Position numbers and translations under genes: made by a program
Part shown: in pieces, positions 33,449 to 42,417 of the stretch
How the letters are laid out: every line of letters begins with the position of its first letter
Numbering within the stretch: the stretch's first letter is position 1
Assembly: GCF_013114835.1 (NCBI RefSeq)
Contig: NZ_JAAVLW010000008.1
Span: forward strand, 124,001-188,000
DNA length: 64,000 bases
Direction of reading: 5' to 3'
From: Bradyrhizobium archetypum
GTDB lineage: Bacteria; Pseudomonadota; Alphaproteobacteria; Rhizobiales; Xanthobacteraceae
Notes under the pieces: generated by a model
Database searches by the model: none
Told to the model about the DNA's origin: nothing
Seen by the model: only the letters and a program-made list of their open reading frames with translations

Positions 33449-34849
33449 ATGACAATGACCCGCCGCACCTTCCTGTCGGCGTCCGCAGGCCTGGCAGCAG
33501 CGCCGGTTTTTTCCGGGCAGCGGCGTGCGGCAGCCGCACCGTTGCCACGGGAAGCCGACATTGTCGTGATCGGCGCGGGCGCGGCCGGCATTGCTGCGGC
33601 GCGGCGGATCATGGCGGCAAACCGCAAGGTGATCATAGTGGAGGCAGCCAGCCAGATCGGCGGCCGCTGCCAGACGGATACCGCGACCTTCGGCGTGCCG
33701 TTCGATCGCGGCGCGCGCTGGATGCACAATCCCGAGACCAATCCGATGATCAAGCTGGCGCGGGCGGCGGGCCTCGAGATCACGACGGCACCGTCGGGCC
33801 AGAAGATTCGCATCGGCCGCCGCAACGCCCGCGCCGGCGAGACCGAGGAATTTCTCGCAGCCCTGGTGCGCGCCAACCGCGCCATCGACGACGCCGCACG
33901 GCGGCTCGACGTTTCCTGTGCGTCGGTGATGCCGAAAGAACTCGGCGACTGGGCCGGCACGGCGGAATTCATGCTCGGGGCCAGTTTCGCCGGCAAGGAT
34001 TTGAAGGATCTATCCGTCGGCGACAAGTCCCGCGCGCAGGACCGCAACACCGCGATCGCCTGCCGCGAGGGGCTCGGCACGCTGATCACAAAGCTCGGCG
34101 AGCAGGTGCCGGTTTCGCTGTCGACGCCGGCCAACCGCATCGTCTGGAGCAACCGCGACGTCAGCGTGGAGACGCCAGCGGGCAGGATCGCCGCGCGTGC
34201 CGCCGTCATCACCGTGTCGAGCAACGTGCTGGCGGCGGGCAATATCAAGTTCGCACCGGATATTCCAAAGCGCACACTCGAGGCCGCCTCGAAGCTCAGC
34301 CTCGGCAGCTACGATCGGATCGCGCTGCAGATGCCCGGCAATCCGCTGGGATTGGCGCGCGACGACGTTGTGATCGAGAAGAGCGATTCGATGAGGACCG
34401 GGCTGATCTTCGCCAACATCGGCGGCTCGTCGCTGTGCACGATCGATGTCGGCGGCTCGTTCGGCCGCGATCTCTCCGCGCAGGGCGAGAAGGCCATGGT
34501 GGCGTTTGCGGTGGAATGGCTGGCAAAGCTGTTCGGCAGCGAGGCGGCCGCCGCGGTGAAGAAATCGAGCGCGACGCGCTGGAATGCGGCGCCCTTCGCG
34601 CTCGGCGCGATGTCGGCGGCCGGTCCCGGCGCGCAATCATCGCGAAAGGTTCTGACCGAACCGGTCGGCTGCATCTATCTCGCCGGCGAGGCCACCCATG
34701 AAACGCTGTGGGGCACGATCGATGGCGCCTGGGAGAGCGGCGAGCGCGCGGCAGAAGCCGCGCTCCGGCGGATCGGCGCGTTGAAGGATCCCGAGCCTGA
34801 GGCGCGGCCTCAGAAGCCGCGGCGGCGCGTACCGTCTCCGATCAACTGA
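33449..34849 (+). CDS. Tat-exported flavin amine oxidase
   Basis: 466 residues from ATG 33449; the start is set by a twin-arginine signal TRRTFLSASAGLAAAPVF in residues 4-21. FAD binding is shown by DIVVIGAGAAGIAAARRI (GxGxxG), VIIVEAASQIGGRCQT (GG doublet with Arg) and the C-terminal IYLAGEATHETLWGTIDGA. The family oxidises amines, polyamines or amino acids to aldehydes with H2O2. A periplasmic location would place this on imported amines. It overlaps the following PP-loop gene by one base. The C-terminal ~20 residues are basic and Pro-rich (EARPQKPRRRVP). Confidence 0.9.
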   Translation: MTMTRRTFLSASAGLAAAPVFSGQRRAAAAPLPREADIVVIGAGAAGIAAARRIMAANRKVIIVEAASQIGGRCQTDTATFGVPFDRGARWMHNPETNPMIKLARAAGLEITTAPSGQKIRIGRRNARAGETEEFLAALVRANRAIDDAARRLDVSCASVMPKELGDWAGTAEFMLGASFAGKDLKDLSVGDKSRAQDRNTAIACREGLGTLITKLGEQVPVSLSTPANRIVWSNRDVSVETPAGRIAARAAVITVSSNVLAAGNIKFAPDIPKRTLEAASKLSLGSYDRIALQMPGNPLGLARDDVVIEKSDSMRTGLIFANIGGSSLCTIDVGGSFGRDLSAQGEKAMVAFAVEWLAKLFGSEAAAAVKKSSATRWNAAPFALGAMSAAGPGAQSSRKVLTEPVGCIYLAGEATHETLWGTIDGAWESGERAAEAALRRIGALKDPEPEARPQKPRRRVPSPIN

Positions 34850-35565
34850 TGGCCCGGCCCAAGGCACTGATCTCGTGGTCGAGCGGCAAGGACTCGGCAT
34901 TCGCGCTGCATGAAGTGCTGCGCGCGGGCGAATTCGAGGTGGTTGGGGCGCTCACCACCGTTACCGAGACGTTCGGCCGGGTGTCGATCCACGGCGTGCG
35001 GCAAGAGATCTTGCAGGCGCAATGTGAGGCCGCCGGCCTGTCGCAGCGGATCGTGCCGATTCCCTATCCCTGCCCCAATGAGATCTACGAGGCGCGAATG
35101 GGCGAGGCGGTCGCGCAGGCCGTTGGTGACGGCATCACGCATATGATCTTCGGCGATCTGTTCCTCGCCGACATCCGCGCATATCGCGAACAGAAACTGG
35201 CCGGTACCGGCATCACGCCGGTATTTCCATTGTGGGCGCGGCCGACGACCGAGCTGGCGCAGGCGATGATTGCGAGCGGACTCGAGGCGCATCTCGCTAC
35301 GGTCGACCTGAAGAAGCTGCCGGCCGATTTTGCAGGCCGCAAATTCGATGCAAGCTTGCTGTCTGATCTGCCTGAGGGCGTCGACGCTTGCGGCGAGAAT
35401 GGCGAGTTTCACACCTGCGTGGTGGCAGGGCCGATGTTTTCGCGGCGGTTGGCAGTCACGAGAGGCGAGTGCGTCGCGCGCGATGGGTATGCGTATTGCG
35501 ATCTGGTGATGGATAATGCCTTTTCCGTCGTTCCGGCCAAGCAAAGCGCGAGCCTGGACCCATAA
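34849..35565 (+). CDS. PP-loop ATPase, diphthine-ammonia-ligase-like family
   Basis: 238 residues. The N-terminal ALISWSSGKDSAFALHEVLR is a PP-loop (SGKDS) adenine nucleotide alpha-hydrolase, and GEFHTCVVAGPMFSRRL near the end fits the MJ0570/DPH6-type family. The archaeal-eukaryotic enzyme amidates diphthine on EF2; bacteria lack diphthamide, so this member presumably performs another ATP-dependent amidation or thiolation. The start codon shares one base with the stop of the amine oxidase gene (TGATG), so translation is likely coupled. Confidence 0.88.
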   Translation: MARPKALISWSSGKDSAFALHEVLRAGEFEVVGALTTVTETFGRVSIHGVRQEILQAQCEAAGLSQRIVPIPYPCPNEIYEARMGEAVAQAVGDGITHMIFGDLFLADIRAYREQKLAGTGITPVFPLWARPTTELAQAMIASGLEAHLATVDLKKLPADFAGRKFDASLLSDLPEGVDACGENGEFHTCVVAGPMFSRRLAVTRGECVARDGYAYCDLVMDNAFSVVPAKQSASLDP

Positions 35566-35569
35566 CCAA

Positions 35570-35660
35570 CAGCTGGTAGTGCTGTAGCACGCTGGGGCCG
35601 CATCCAATTCGAATCCCACACGCCTGTGGTTATGGGCCCCTGCGTTCGCAAGGACGACGG
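35570..35660. repeat. Short dispersed repeat after the PP-loop gene
   Basis: ACCCATAACCA at the start pairs with GGTTATGGGC near the end, and CTGCGTTCGCAAGGACGAC follows, a motif also found at 41600-41632. It lies between convergent genes. Confidence 0.5.
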
Positions 35661-35661
35661 C

Positions 35662-36432
35662 TCACCGCAGCACACCATCCAACGCCGGCAGACCAAAAAT
35701 CACCGCCGCGGCAATCAGCGCGTAGCAGATCGCGCGGAACACGGCTTCGCTGGCCTTGCCGAACAGCGAGGCGCCGAACCAGACACCAACGCCGTAGACC
35801 GGGCCGACCACGAACGCGAACTTGATCGCATCCAGTGTGATCAACCCGGCCGCGGTGTAACTGACGGCGGAGAAGATGTCCGAGACGCCGAAGAACAGCA
35901 GGATGTTGGCGCGCGCGATGACAGAAGGAATCGGGCGACCGAGCCAATAGCCGACGATCGGCGGGCCGCCGGTCTGGGCGAGGCCACTGCAAAAGCCCGA
36001 CAGTCCGCCGACGCCGACCGCAACAGGCGCGTGATCCTTGCCGCGGTAGCGCCAGCCGGAGAGCAGAAGCAGCAGCAGCGCGAACACGAAGGCGGAAATG
36101 ATCCAGCGTGTCGTCACCGGGTCTAACCGGCTCAGGAAATAGGTGCCGATCGGCACGCCGACCAGGGCGCCCAACACTATGACCGCAGTCGCCTTGCGGT
36201 CAGCCTTCTCCCACGCATTCGGCAGCAGCGGCGCGGCGGCAACGAAATCGATGATCAGCAGCAGCGCCGCTACCAGCCGCGGGTCGGCGATCGAGCTGGC
36301 CAGCGGCATGAAGATCAGCGCCGCGCCGAAGCCGGAAAAACCCCGCGCCGCTCCCGAGACGAAGGCGACGGCGCAAATCGCGATTGCGGCATTGAGGCTG
36401 ACCTCGGAAGGGACGAGACCGAGAGGACTCAT
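35662..36432 (-). CDS. TauE/SafE-family membrane transporter
   Basis: 256 residues with eight hydrophobic segments, two homologous halves of four. IAICAVAFVSGAARGFSGFG in the first half and GVGGLSGFCSGLAQTGGPPI in the second are the conserved family repeats. Members export sulfite, sulfoacetate or organosulfur compounds, or take up related anions; substrate is not visible. The start overlaps the stop of pheT by ATGA, so it is translationally coupled to a tRNA-synthetase operon, an unusual neighbour for it. Confidence 0.92.
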   Translation of the reverse strand: MSPLGLVPSEVSLNAAIAICAVAFVSGAARGFSGFGAALIFMPLASSIADPRLVAALLLIIDFVAAAPLLPNAWEKADRKATAVIVLGALVGVPIGTYFLSRLDPVTTRWIISAFVFALLLLLLSGWRYRGKDHAPVAVGVGGLSGFCSGLAQTGGPPIVGYWLGRPIPSVIARANILLFFGVSDIFSAVSYTAAGLITLDAIKFAFVVGPVYGVGVWFGASLFGKASEAVFRAICYALIAAAVIFGLPALDGVLR

Positions 36433-38837
36433 CCCCGAAGCGCGCCGCCGGTCTTCTTCGTCACCTCGGCCACGATCTTCGCCGCTACCGCGTCGATCTC
36501 CTGGTCCGTCAGGGTCTTCTCGCGTGGCTGGATCGTCACGGCGATCGCGATCGACTTCCTGGTGGGATCGATGCCCTTGCCTTCGTAGACATCGAACACG
36601 GTCACATCCGTGATCAGCTTCTTGTCGACGTTCTGCGCAGCACGAACGATGTCCCCGGCCTTCACGCTACGATCGACGATGAAGGCAAAATCGCGCGACA
36701 CCGGCTGGAACGCGGAGAGTTCGAGCAGCGGCTTGGCACGAGTCGGCCTCTTCTTGGCGTCAGGGATGCGGTCGAGGATCACTTCGAACGCCATCAAGGG
36801 GCCGTCGGCGCCGAGCGCTTCCAGCGCGCGTGGATGCAGTTCGCCGAAATAGCCGAGCACGTTCTGCGGCCCGATCTGGATGGTGCCGGACCGTCCCGGA
36901 TGCAGCCATGCAGGTCCACCCGGAACGATCTGCAGCGCCTGCATCGGCGCGCCGGCGGCAGCCAGCAGTGCGAACGCATCGGCCTTCGCATCGAGCGCAT
37001 TCGTCACGGCGGAGCCGGACCAGTGCCGCCCCATGCCGTTCGAGGAGGCAAAACCATGGCGCACGCCAGCGGCCGCGACGAACTGGTTCTCGGGCTTGTC
37101 GCCCCTAAAGATCTGGCCGACCTCGAACAGCGCGACGTCGGAATAGCCGCGGTTGGCGTTGGCCTGCGCCGCGGCGACAAGACCAGGCAACAGGCTCGGC
37201 CGCATGTCCGACATATCGGAGGCGATCGGGTTGGCGAGCGTGAGTTCGGTCTGGCCGCCTCCGAACAATTCGGCATGCGGCTTCGAGATAAACGACCAGG
37301 TCACGGCCTCCACCATGCCGCGCGCGGCCAGCGCGCGCTTGGCGCGGCGGGTGCGGTTCTGGATCGTGGTCAGCACCGGCTTGCGGGCGTCCTCGCCACG
37401 CTCGAACGGTGTCTCCGGCACCTTGTCGACGCCAACGATGCGCACGATTTCCTCGACGATGTCGGCCTTGCCGTGCACATCGGTGCGCCAGGAGGGGACG
37501 GCGACCTTCACCATCGGCCCGTTGCCGGCGAGCATGAAGCCGAGATGGCCGAGGATGCGCTTCATCTCGACCAGCGGGACTTCGATGCCGGCGAGGCGCT
37601 TCACCTCGGCGAGCGGAAAGTCGATGATGCGGTCGTCGCCGAAGGCGTTGCCGACGACAACGGTCTCCGATGGCGTGCCGCCGCAGAGTTCGATTACCAT
37701 CTTGGTCGCAAGTTCAAGCCCCGGCACCATGAAGGCCGGATCGACCCCGCGCTCGAAGCGGTAGCGCGCATCCGAATTGATGCCGAGTTTGCGGCCGGTC
37801 TGCGCGATGTTGATCTCGTTCCACAGCGCCGATTCGATCAGAACGTCGGTCGTGTTCTCGTCGCAGCCGGACGTCTCGCCACCCATGATGCCAGCGAGCG
37901 ATTCGACACCGTGCTCGTCCGCGATCACGCAGATCGAGGGATCGAGCGTGTAGGTGCGGCCGTCGAGCGCCAGCAGGCTTTCGCCGTCCCTGGCGCGTCG
38001 CACGGTGAGATTGCCGGTCACCTTCTTGGCGTCGAACACATGCAGCGGCCGGGCGCGGTCGTAAGTCATGAAATTGGTGATGTCGACCAGCGCGTTGATC
38101 GGGCGCAATCCGATCGAGGTCAGCCGCTTCTGCAGCCATTCCGGCGACGGGCCGTTCTTGACGCCACGCACCAGCCGCAGCGCAAAGCCCGGGCACAGCG
38201 CGGCATCTTCCACCGTCACCTTCACTGGGCAGGGGAATGCGCCCTTGACGGGCTTGATACCGGCATCCCTGAGCTTGCCCATGTCGGCGGCGGAAAGGTC
38301 GCGCGCGATGCCGTGCACGCCGGTGCAGTCCTGACGGTTCGGCGTCAGATTGATTTCAAGCACGGGATCGCCGAGGCCGGCCCATTCCGCATAGCCCTTG
38401 CCGATCGGGGCGTCGGCCGGCAGCTCCATGATGCCGTCATGGTCCTCGGAAATCTGCAGCTCGGCCGCCGAGCACAGCATGCCGCGGCTCTCGACACCTC
38501 TGATCGTGCCGACGCCAAGCGTAATGTTCTTGCCGGGAATGAACGTGCCCGGTGGCGAGAAGACGCTGACAAGGCCGGCGCGCGCGTTCGGTGCCCCGCA
38601 GACCACCTGCACCGGCGCAGCACCATTGCCGGTATCGACCATGCAGACACGCAGGCGATCCGCATTCGGATGCTGCTCAGCCGAAATCACCCGCGCGATC
38701 GAAAACGGCGCAAGCTGCTTCGCCTTGTCCTCGATGCTCTCGACCTCGAGCCCGATCATGGTCAGCTTGTCGGCAAGCTTTTCCAAGGGCTCGTCAGTGT
38801 CGAGGTGGTCCTTCAGCCAGGAGAGCGTGAATTTCAT
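36429..38837 (-). CDS. pheT: Phenylalanine-tRNA ligase, beta subunit
   Basis: 802 residues, normal length. Forms the alpha2-beta2 enzyme with PheS. The N-terminal tRNA-binding EMAP-like domain shows ADRLRVCMVDTGNGAAPVQV and VCGAPNARAGL; B3/B4 editing follows (GINSDARYRFERGVDP), then B5 and the catalytic-like B6 region, and the C-terminal ferredoxin-fold anticodon-binding domain with ELSAFQPVSRDFAFIVDRSV. pheS lies 148 bases upstream on the same strand. Confidence 0.98.
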   Translation of the reverse strand: MKFTLSWLKDHLDTDEPLEKLADKLTMIGLEVESIEDKAKQLAPFSIARVISAEQHPNADRLRVCMVDTGNGAAPVQVVCGAPNARAGLVSVFSPPGTFIPGKNITLGVGTIRGVESRGMLCSAAELQISEDHDGIMELPADAPIGKGYAEWAGLGDPVLEINLTPNRQDCTGVHGIARDLSAADMGKLRDAGIKPVKGAFPCPVKVTVEDAALCPGFALRLVRGVKNGPSPEWLQKRLTSIGLRPINALVDITNFMTYDRARPLHVFDAKKVTGNLTVRRARDGESLLALDGRTYTLDPSICVIADEHGVESLAGIMGGETSGCDENTTDVLIESALWNEINIAQTGRKLGINSDARYRFERGVDPAFMVPGLELATKMVIELCGGTPSETVVVGNAFGDDRIIDFPLAEVKRLAGIEVPLVEMKRILGHLGFMLAGNGPMVKVAVPSWRTDVHGKADIVEEIVRIVGVDKVPETPFERGEDARKPVLTTIQNRTRRAKRALAARGMVEAVTWSFISKPHAELFGGGQTELTLANPIASDMSDMRPSLLPGLVAAAQANANRGYSDVALFEVGQIFRGDKPENQFVAAAGVRHGFASSNGMGRHWSGSAVTNALDAKADAFALLAAAGAPMQALQIVPGGPAWLHPGRSGTIQIGPQNVLGYFGELHPRALEALGADGPLMAFEVILDRIPDAKKRPTRAKPLLELSAFQPVSRDFAFIVDRSVKAGDIVRAAQNVDKKLITDVTVFDVYEGKGIDPTRKSIAIAVTIQPREKTLTDQEIDAVAAKIVAEVTKKTGGALRG

Positions 38838-38985
38838 GGTGTCTGCTTCTCTTGTCCCCTCTCCCGCGCTTGTCCGCCGAAGCCTCGGCGAAGGCGGATG
38901 CGGGGGAGGGTCAGGGTGGGGGCTTTCTCCGCGAAGACGGTGGCGAGCGAAGGCCCGGCAGAGCTTGATGTCAGCTCATCCGCAC

Positions 38986-40068
38986 TCACGTGCTCAATCC
39001 CCCGGCGAGCGTCGGCACGTCGAGCGGCTTAAAGCCGTAGTGATTTAGCCAGCGCACGTCGCTTTCGAACAATTGCCTGAGGTCGGCGATGCCGTATTTC
39101 AGCATCGCGATGCGGTCGAGGCCCATGCCCCAGGCAAAGCCCTGGTAGACGTCGGGATCGATGTTGCAGGCGCGTAGCACGTTCGGATGCACCATGCCGC
39201 AGCCGAGGATTTCAAGCCAGTCCTCGCCTTCGCCGAAGCGGATCTCGCCCTTGTCGCGGAGACACTGGATGTCGACCTCGAGCGAGGGCTCGGTGAATGG
39301 GAAGAACGATGGGCGGAAGCGCATGTTGATGTGGTCGACCTCGAAGAATGCCCTGCAGAACTCGTGCAGGATCCACTTGAGGTGGCCGAGATGCGAGCCC
39401 TTGTCGATGACGAGGCCCTCGACCTGGTGGAATTGCGGCGTATGGGTCGCATCCGAATCGATGCGATAGGTGCGCCCCGGGCAGATCACGCGGATTGGCG
39501 GCGTTTGGCTGAGCATCGTGCGCACCTGCACCGGCGAGGTGTGGGTGCGCAACAGCATGCGCGAGCCGTCTTCCTTCGGGTTGAAGAAGAAAGTGTCGTG
39601 CATCTCCCGCGCCGGATGGCCTTCCGGGAAATTCAGTTTGGTAAAGTTGTAATCGTCGGTCTCGATGTCAGGACCTTCGGCGATGGAAAATCCCATGTCG
39701 GCGAAGATCGTGTTGACCTCCTCAAAGACCTGACTCAGCGGGTGGATGCGGCCCTGCTCGGCGGGCGCCTCGCGCAGCGGCAGGGTGACGTCGATGGTCT
39801 CGGAGGCAAGCCGCGCATCAAGCGCTGCGGATTTAAGAATGTCGCGGCGCGAGGTGAGCGCCTGGGTGACCTTGTCCTTGGCGAGGTTGATGGCGGCGCC
39901 TTGAGTCTTGCGCTCGTCCGGGGACATCTTGCCGAGGGTTGCGAGCAGCGCCGAGATTGAGCCCTTCTTGCCGAGCGCTGCGACGCGGACGGCTTCGAGA
40001 GCTGATTCGTCGCCGGCGGCGGCGATATCGTCGAGAATGGACTTTTCGAGTGCGGCGAGGTCGGTCAT
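38986..40068 (-). CDS. pheS: Phenylalanine-tRNA ligase, alpha subunit
   Basis: 360 residues. The N-terminal coiled coil (~1-90, LEKSILDDIAAAGDESALEA) docks the tRNA; class II motif 2 is seen in HTSPVQVRTM ... RVICPGRTYRIDSDATHTPQ, the Phe pocket in HQVEGLVIDKGSHLGHLKW, and motif 3 in GFAWGMGLDRIAMLKYGI. It is the fourth gene of infC, rpmI, rplT, pheS, pheT. The 200 bases between rplT and pheS hold a large palindromic repeat, so pheST may need its own promoter. Confidence 0.98.
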   Translation of the reverse strand: MTDLAALEKSILDDIAAAGDESALEAVRVAALGKKGSISALLATLGKMSPDERKTQGAAINLAKDKVTQALTSRRDILKSAALDARLASETIDVTLPLREAPAEQGRIHPLSQVFEEVNTIFADMGFSIAEGPDIETDDYNFTKLNFPEGHPAREMHDTFFFNPKEDGSRMLLRTHTSPVQVRTMLSQTPPIRVICPGRTYRIDSDATHTPQFHQVEGLVIDKGSHLGHLKWILHEFCRAFFEVDHINMRFRPSFFPFTEPSLEVDIQCLRDKGEIRFGEGEDWLEILGCGMVHPNVLRACNIDPDVYQGFAWGMGLDRIAMLKYGIADLRQLFESDVRWLNHYGFKPLDVPTLAGGLST

Positions 40069-40111
40069 GGCAATCCTTTTTGACTAGGATGCTAAGCCGG
40101 CGCTCCTAGCC

Positions 40112-40230
40112 CGTCATGCCCGGGCTTGTCCGGGCATCCACGTCTTACAGCGTTCGCGAGAAAGAAGACGTCGATGGCCGGGACATCCAGTGCGAAGAGG
40201 CGCTTCGCGCTATTACCCGGCCATGACGAC
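40112..40230. repeat. Dispersed extragenic palindromic repeat, copy 2 (GCCCGGGC type)
   Basis: CGTCATGCCCGGGCTTGTCC, GGGCATCCACGTCTT, then AAGAAGACGTCGATGGCCGG and ACCCGGCCATGACG. The outer arms CGTCATG.CCGGG and CCCGG.CATGACG are inverted over about 110 bases, with a central TTCGCGA turn and a GCGAAGAGGCGCTTCGC hairpin. It resembles copy 1 at 21955 and lies between rplT and pheS, on one transcript. Confidence 0.7.
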
Positions 40231-40269
40231 TTCGGAAACGTCGCGGAAGAACCAATGCTGACTCGGGGC

Positions 40270-40629
40270 TCAGGCCGCGAGCGCAGCCTTGGCCTTCTCG
40301 GCAATGGCCTGGAACGCCGCCGGCTCGTTGATCGCGAGATCCGACAGCACCTTGCGGTCCACCGTGATGCCCGACTTCGACAGGCCGTTGATGAAGACGC
40401 TGTAGGTCATGCCGAACGGGCGCACGGCCGCGTTCAGGCGCTGGATCCAGAGCGCGCGGAAAGTGCGCTTCTTGCGCTTGCGGTCGCGGAACGCATATTG
40501 CCCGGCCTTCTCGACGGCCTGCTTGGCGATGCGGATCGTGTTCTTGCGGCGGCCGTAATAGCCCTTGGCGGCCTTGTAGACTTTCTTGTGCTTGGCGTGA
40601 GCGGTCACACCGCGTTTGACGCGAGACAT
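40270..40629 (-). CDS. rplT: 50S ribosomal protein L20
   Basis: 119 residues. Very basic, with SRVKRGVTAHAKHKKVYKAA at the start, RDRKRKKRTFRALWIQRLNA in the middle and a helical C-terminus ending KAKAALAA. L20 binds 23S rRNA early in assembly and, in some bacteria, represses its own operon by binding the infC-rpmI leader. It follows rpmI by 76 bases. Confidence 0.99.
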   Translation of the reverse strand: MSRVKRGVTAHAKHKKVYKAAKGYYGRRKNTIRIAKQAVEKAGQYAFRDRKRKKRTFRALWIQRLNAAVRPFGMTYSVFINGLSKSGITVDRKVLSDLAINEPAAFQAIAEKAKAALAA

Positions 40630-40705
40630 GACTGATATCCTTGATCAGAGAGGTGACGTGATCGCCGCGCGGGCGCGGCTCGGCTGTAATGGCGTGAACG
40701 CGCTT

Positions 40706-40906
40706 CTATGCGTTCGGCAAGAAGTACTTCTTGACGTTGTCGCCGTCGGTCTTGAACAGCACGCGGGTGCCGCGGAGCTGACGAATCTGCTTCTTCGTCC
40801 GCTTGATCATGCCGTGGCGCTTGCCGCGCTGGGCGTGCATCACTTTGCCGGTGGCAGTCACCTTGAAGCGCTTTTTGGCGCCTGACTTGGTCTTCAGCTT
40901 GGGCAT
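40706..40906 (-). CDS. rpmI: 50S ribosomal protein L35
   Basis: 66 residues: MPKLKTKSGAKKRFKVTATG, then the conserved basic stretch QRGKRHGMIKRTKKQIRQLR and the C-terminal tail YFLPNA. Typical partner of rplT. It lies ~750 bases from the end of infC because an opposite-strand gene sits between them, so the usual infC-rpmI-rplT cotranscript may be broken. Confidence 0.99.
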   Translation of the reverse strand: MPKLKTKSGAKKRFKVTATGKVMHAQRGKRHGMIKRTKKQIRQLRGTRVLFKTDGDNVKKYFLPNA

Positions 40907-41167
40907 TTGGCTCTCCTATGGCCGCAGAAAAACCCGCCCCGAGGGGCGCCTCTGTCGGCTAAAATGCTCGTTAGAGCGTTGAAAGTGCTCAGGTTCTTCC
41001 GAAAACCCGGATAACCCGCACGGACATCGCCACGGCAGCCCTTGATCAGCCGGGCGATGAAGGTCGGGCTTATGGCAGAGGACGTGCCAAATGGCAATAA
41101 TGAACCGGCAAAGGAGGTCCAGCTACCTACCGGGGTCATTAAACGTATTGGTTCGGAGCAGGAAGCA

Positions 41168-41593
41168 ATGGCTCGTCCTGATCGATCGATTGCCGATTTT
41201 TCGGCCTTCCCCCGCCTGCGTACCCTCCGCTGGCTGCTCGTGTTGGCAGTGATAACCACCATGGCGGCACCGGCGACTTCAGCAGCAGCGACCCGAAGGG
41301 CCGCGGGAGCATATGACGGCGTCTGGAACGTGGTTTTCGCTACCACGCACGGCAATTGCAGGTCCGGCTACAGCGTTCCCTTTACTGTCATTGGTGGCCG
41401 CGTTTCATCAGCCGGCGGTGGAAGGGTTTCGGGTTTCGTCAATCGCGCCGGAATCGTTGCCGTCAGGGTGTCGGTCGGTGCCTCCCGGGCGAGCGGCGGC
41501 GGCCGCCTTATGGGCAGCTACGGCGCGGGTTCGTGGCGCGGCATCATCACCGGTGATTACTGTAGCGGTACTTGGCAGGCTACGCGGACGTGA
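41168..41593 (+). CDS. Small secreted beta-rich protein of unknown function
   Basis: 141 residues from ATG 41168 with AGGA 6 bases upstream. Signal segment ~18-40 (TLRWLLVLAVITTMAAPATS) then YDGVWNVVFATTHGNCRSGY. The mature part is Gly/Ser-rich with short alternating strands (GGRVSSAGGGRVSGFVN, GRLMGSYGAGSWRG) and ends DYCSGTWQATRT; the two Cys could form a disulfide. Similar short domains are frequent in Bradyrhizobium but function is not known. It lies on the opposite strand between infC and rpmI, interrupting a usually compact operon, and is convergent with infC. Confidence 0.78.
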   Translation: MARPDRSIADFSAFPRLRTLRWLLVLAVITTMAAPATSAAATRRAAGAYDGVWNVVFATTHGNCRSGYSVPFTVIGGRVSSAGGGRVSGFVNRAGIVAVRVSVGASRASGGGRLMGSYGAGSWRGIITGDYCSGTWQATRT

Positions 41594-41599
41594 TTTTCT

Positions 41600-41632
41600 G
41601 TCGTCCCTGCGAACCGCGTTCGCGGGGACGAC
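41600..41632. terminator. Bidirectional hairpin between the secreted-protein gene and infC
   Basis: GTCGTCCCTGCG pairs with CGCGGGGACGAC (one T-G wobble) around a 9-base loop. It sits between convergent genes and could end both transcripts, although the T tracts are short. The sequence also resembles the tail of the repeat at 35570-35660. Confidence 0.6.
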
Positions 41633-41654
41633 AAAGAGGCGGCAGCCGTGCAAC

Positions 41655-42194
41655 TCAGCGCGGCGCCAGCACCATGACGACCTGGCGGCCCTCGAACTTG
41701 GCGTCCTGCTCGACCTTGGCGAATTCGGCGACGTCGGCCTTCACCTTGTCCAGGAGCTTGGTGCCGATTTCCTGGTGCGCCATTTCGCGGCCACGGTAGC
41801 GCAAGGTAATCTTGACCTTGTCGCCTTCCTCGAAGAACCGCTGCATGGCGCGCATCTTCACGTCGTAGTCGTGATCGTCGATCATCGGCCGCAGCTTGAT
41901 CTCCTTGATCTCGACAATCTTCTGCTTCTTGCGCGCCTCGGCGGCTTTCTTCTGTGCCGAATACTTGAACTTCCCGTAGTCCATAATTTTGCAAACGGGA
42001 GGATTGTTGTTCGGCGAAATCTCGACGAGATCCATGCCCACCTCAAGGGCCATCTTGATGGCCACCACGGTCTCGACCGTCCCGTGATTGGTGCCATTCT
42101 GATCGATTAGCTGGATCTGCGCGTTGCGGATATCATCATTGGTGCGCGGCCCGTCTTTGGTTGCAGCGGGCGGGGCTCTGTTGGGACGGCGAAT
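41655..42194 (-). CDS. infC: Translation initiation factor IF-3 (AUU start)
   Basis: 179 residues if read from ATT at 42194: the coding segment begins RRPNRAPPAATKDGPRTNDD, and GGAG stands 8 bases before the ATT. No ATG, GTG or TTG in frame gives the normal family length. IF-3 binds the 30S subunit and discriminates against non-standard start codons, and E. coli infC also uses AUU for autoregulation. Core motifs are IRNAQIQLIDQNGTNHGTVE, MDLVEISPNNNPPVCKIMDY and EIKLRPMIDDHDYDVKMRAM. Confidence 0.95.
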   Translation of the reverse strand: MRRPNRAPPAATKDGPRTNDDIRNAQIQLIDQNGTNHGTVETVVAIKMALEVGMDLVEISPNNNPPVCKIMDYGKFKYSAQKKAAEARKKQKIVEIKEIKLRPMIDDHDYDVKMRAMQRFFEEGDKVKITLRYRGREMAHQEIGTKLLDKVKADVAEFAKVEQDAKFEGRQVVMVLAPR

Positions 42195-42417
42195 GGGTAG
42201 TTCTCCAAAGTTGTGAAAGGAAGGGACGCAGTCTGAAGCAATATGCTGACAACAGCAAGCGAACTCGCGATCTCTGCGCCCGAAAACCGTCAAATGCGAG
42301 GCATTTCGGTCACGCCCGGCAAATATAGCGCAGCAGCCTGATCCGCAAGCGCCGGACGGTCGCACTTGACCGATGGGGCGTGCTCCCCGACAACGCGGCG
42401 GCGAGAGTGACAGATCC

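Noticed and set aside
36834..39032. Long plus-strand open frame across pheT
   Set aside because: Antisense shadow of pheT with Arg/His/Ala-rich composition and no domain.
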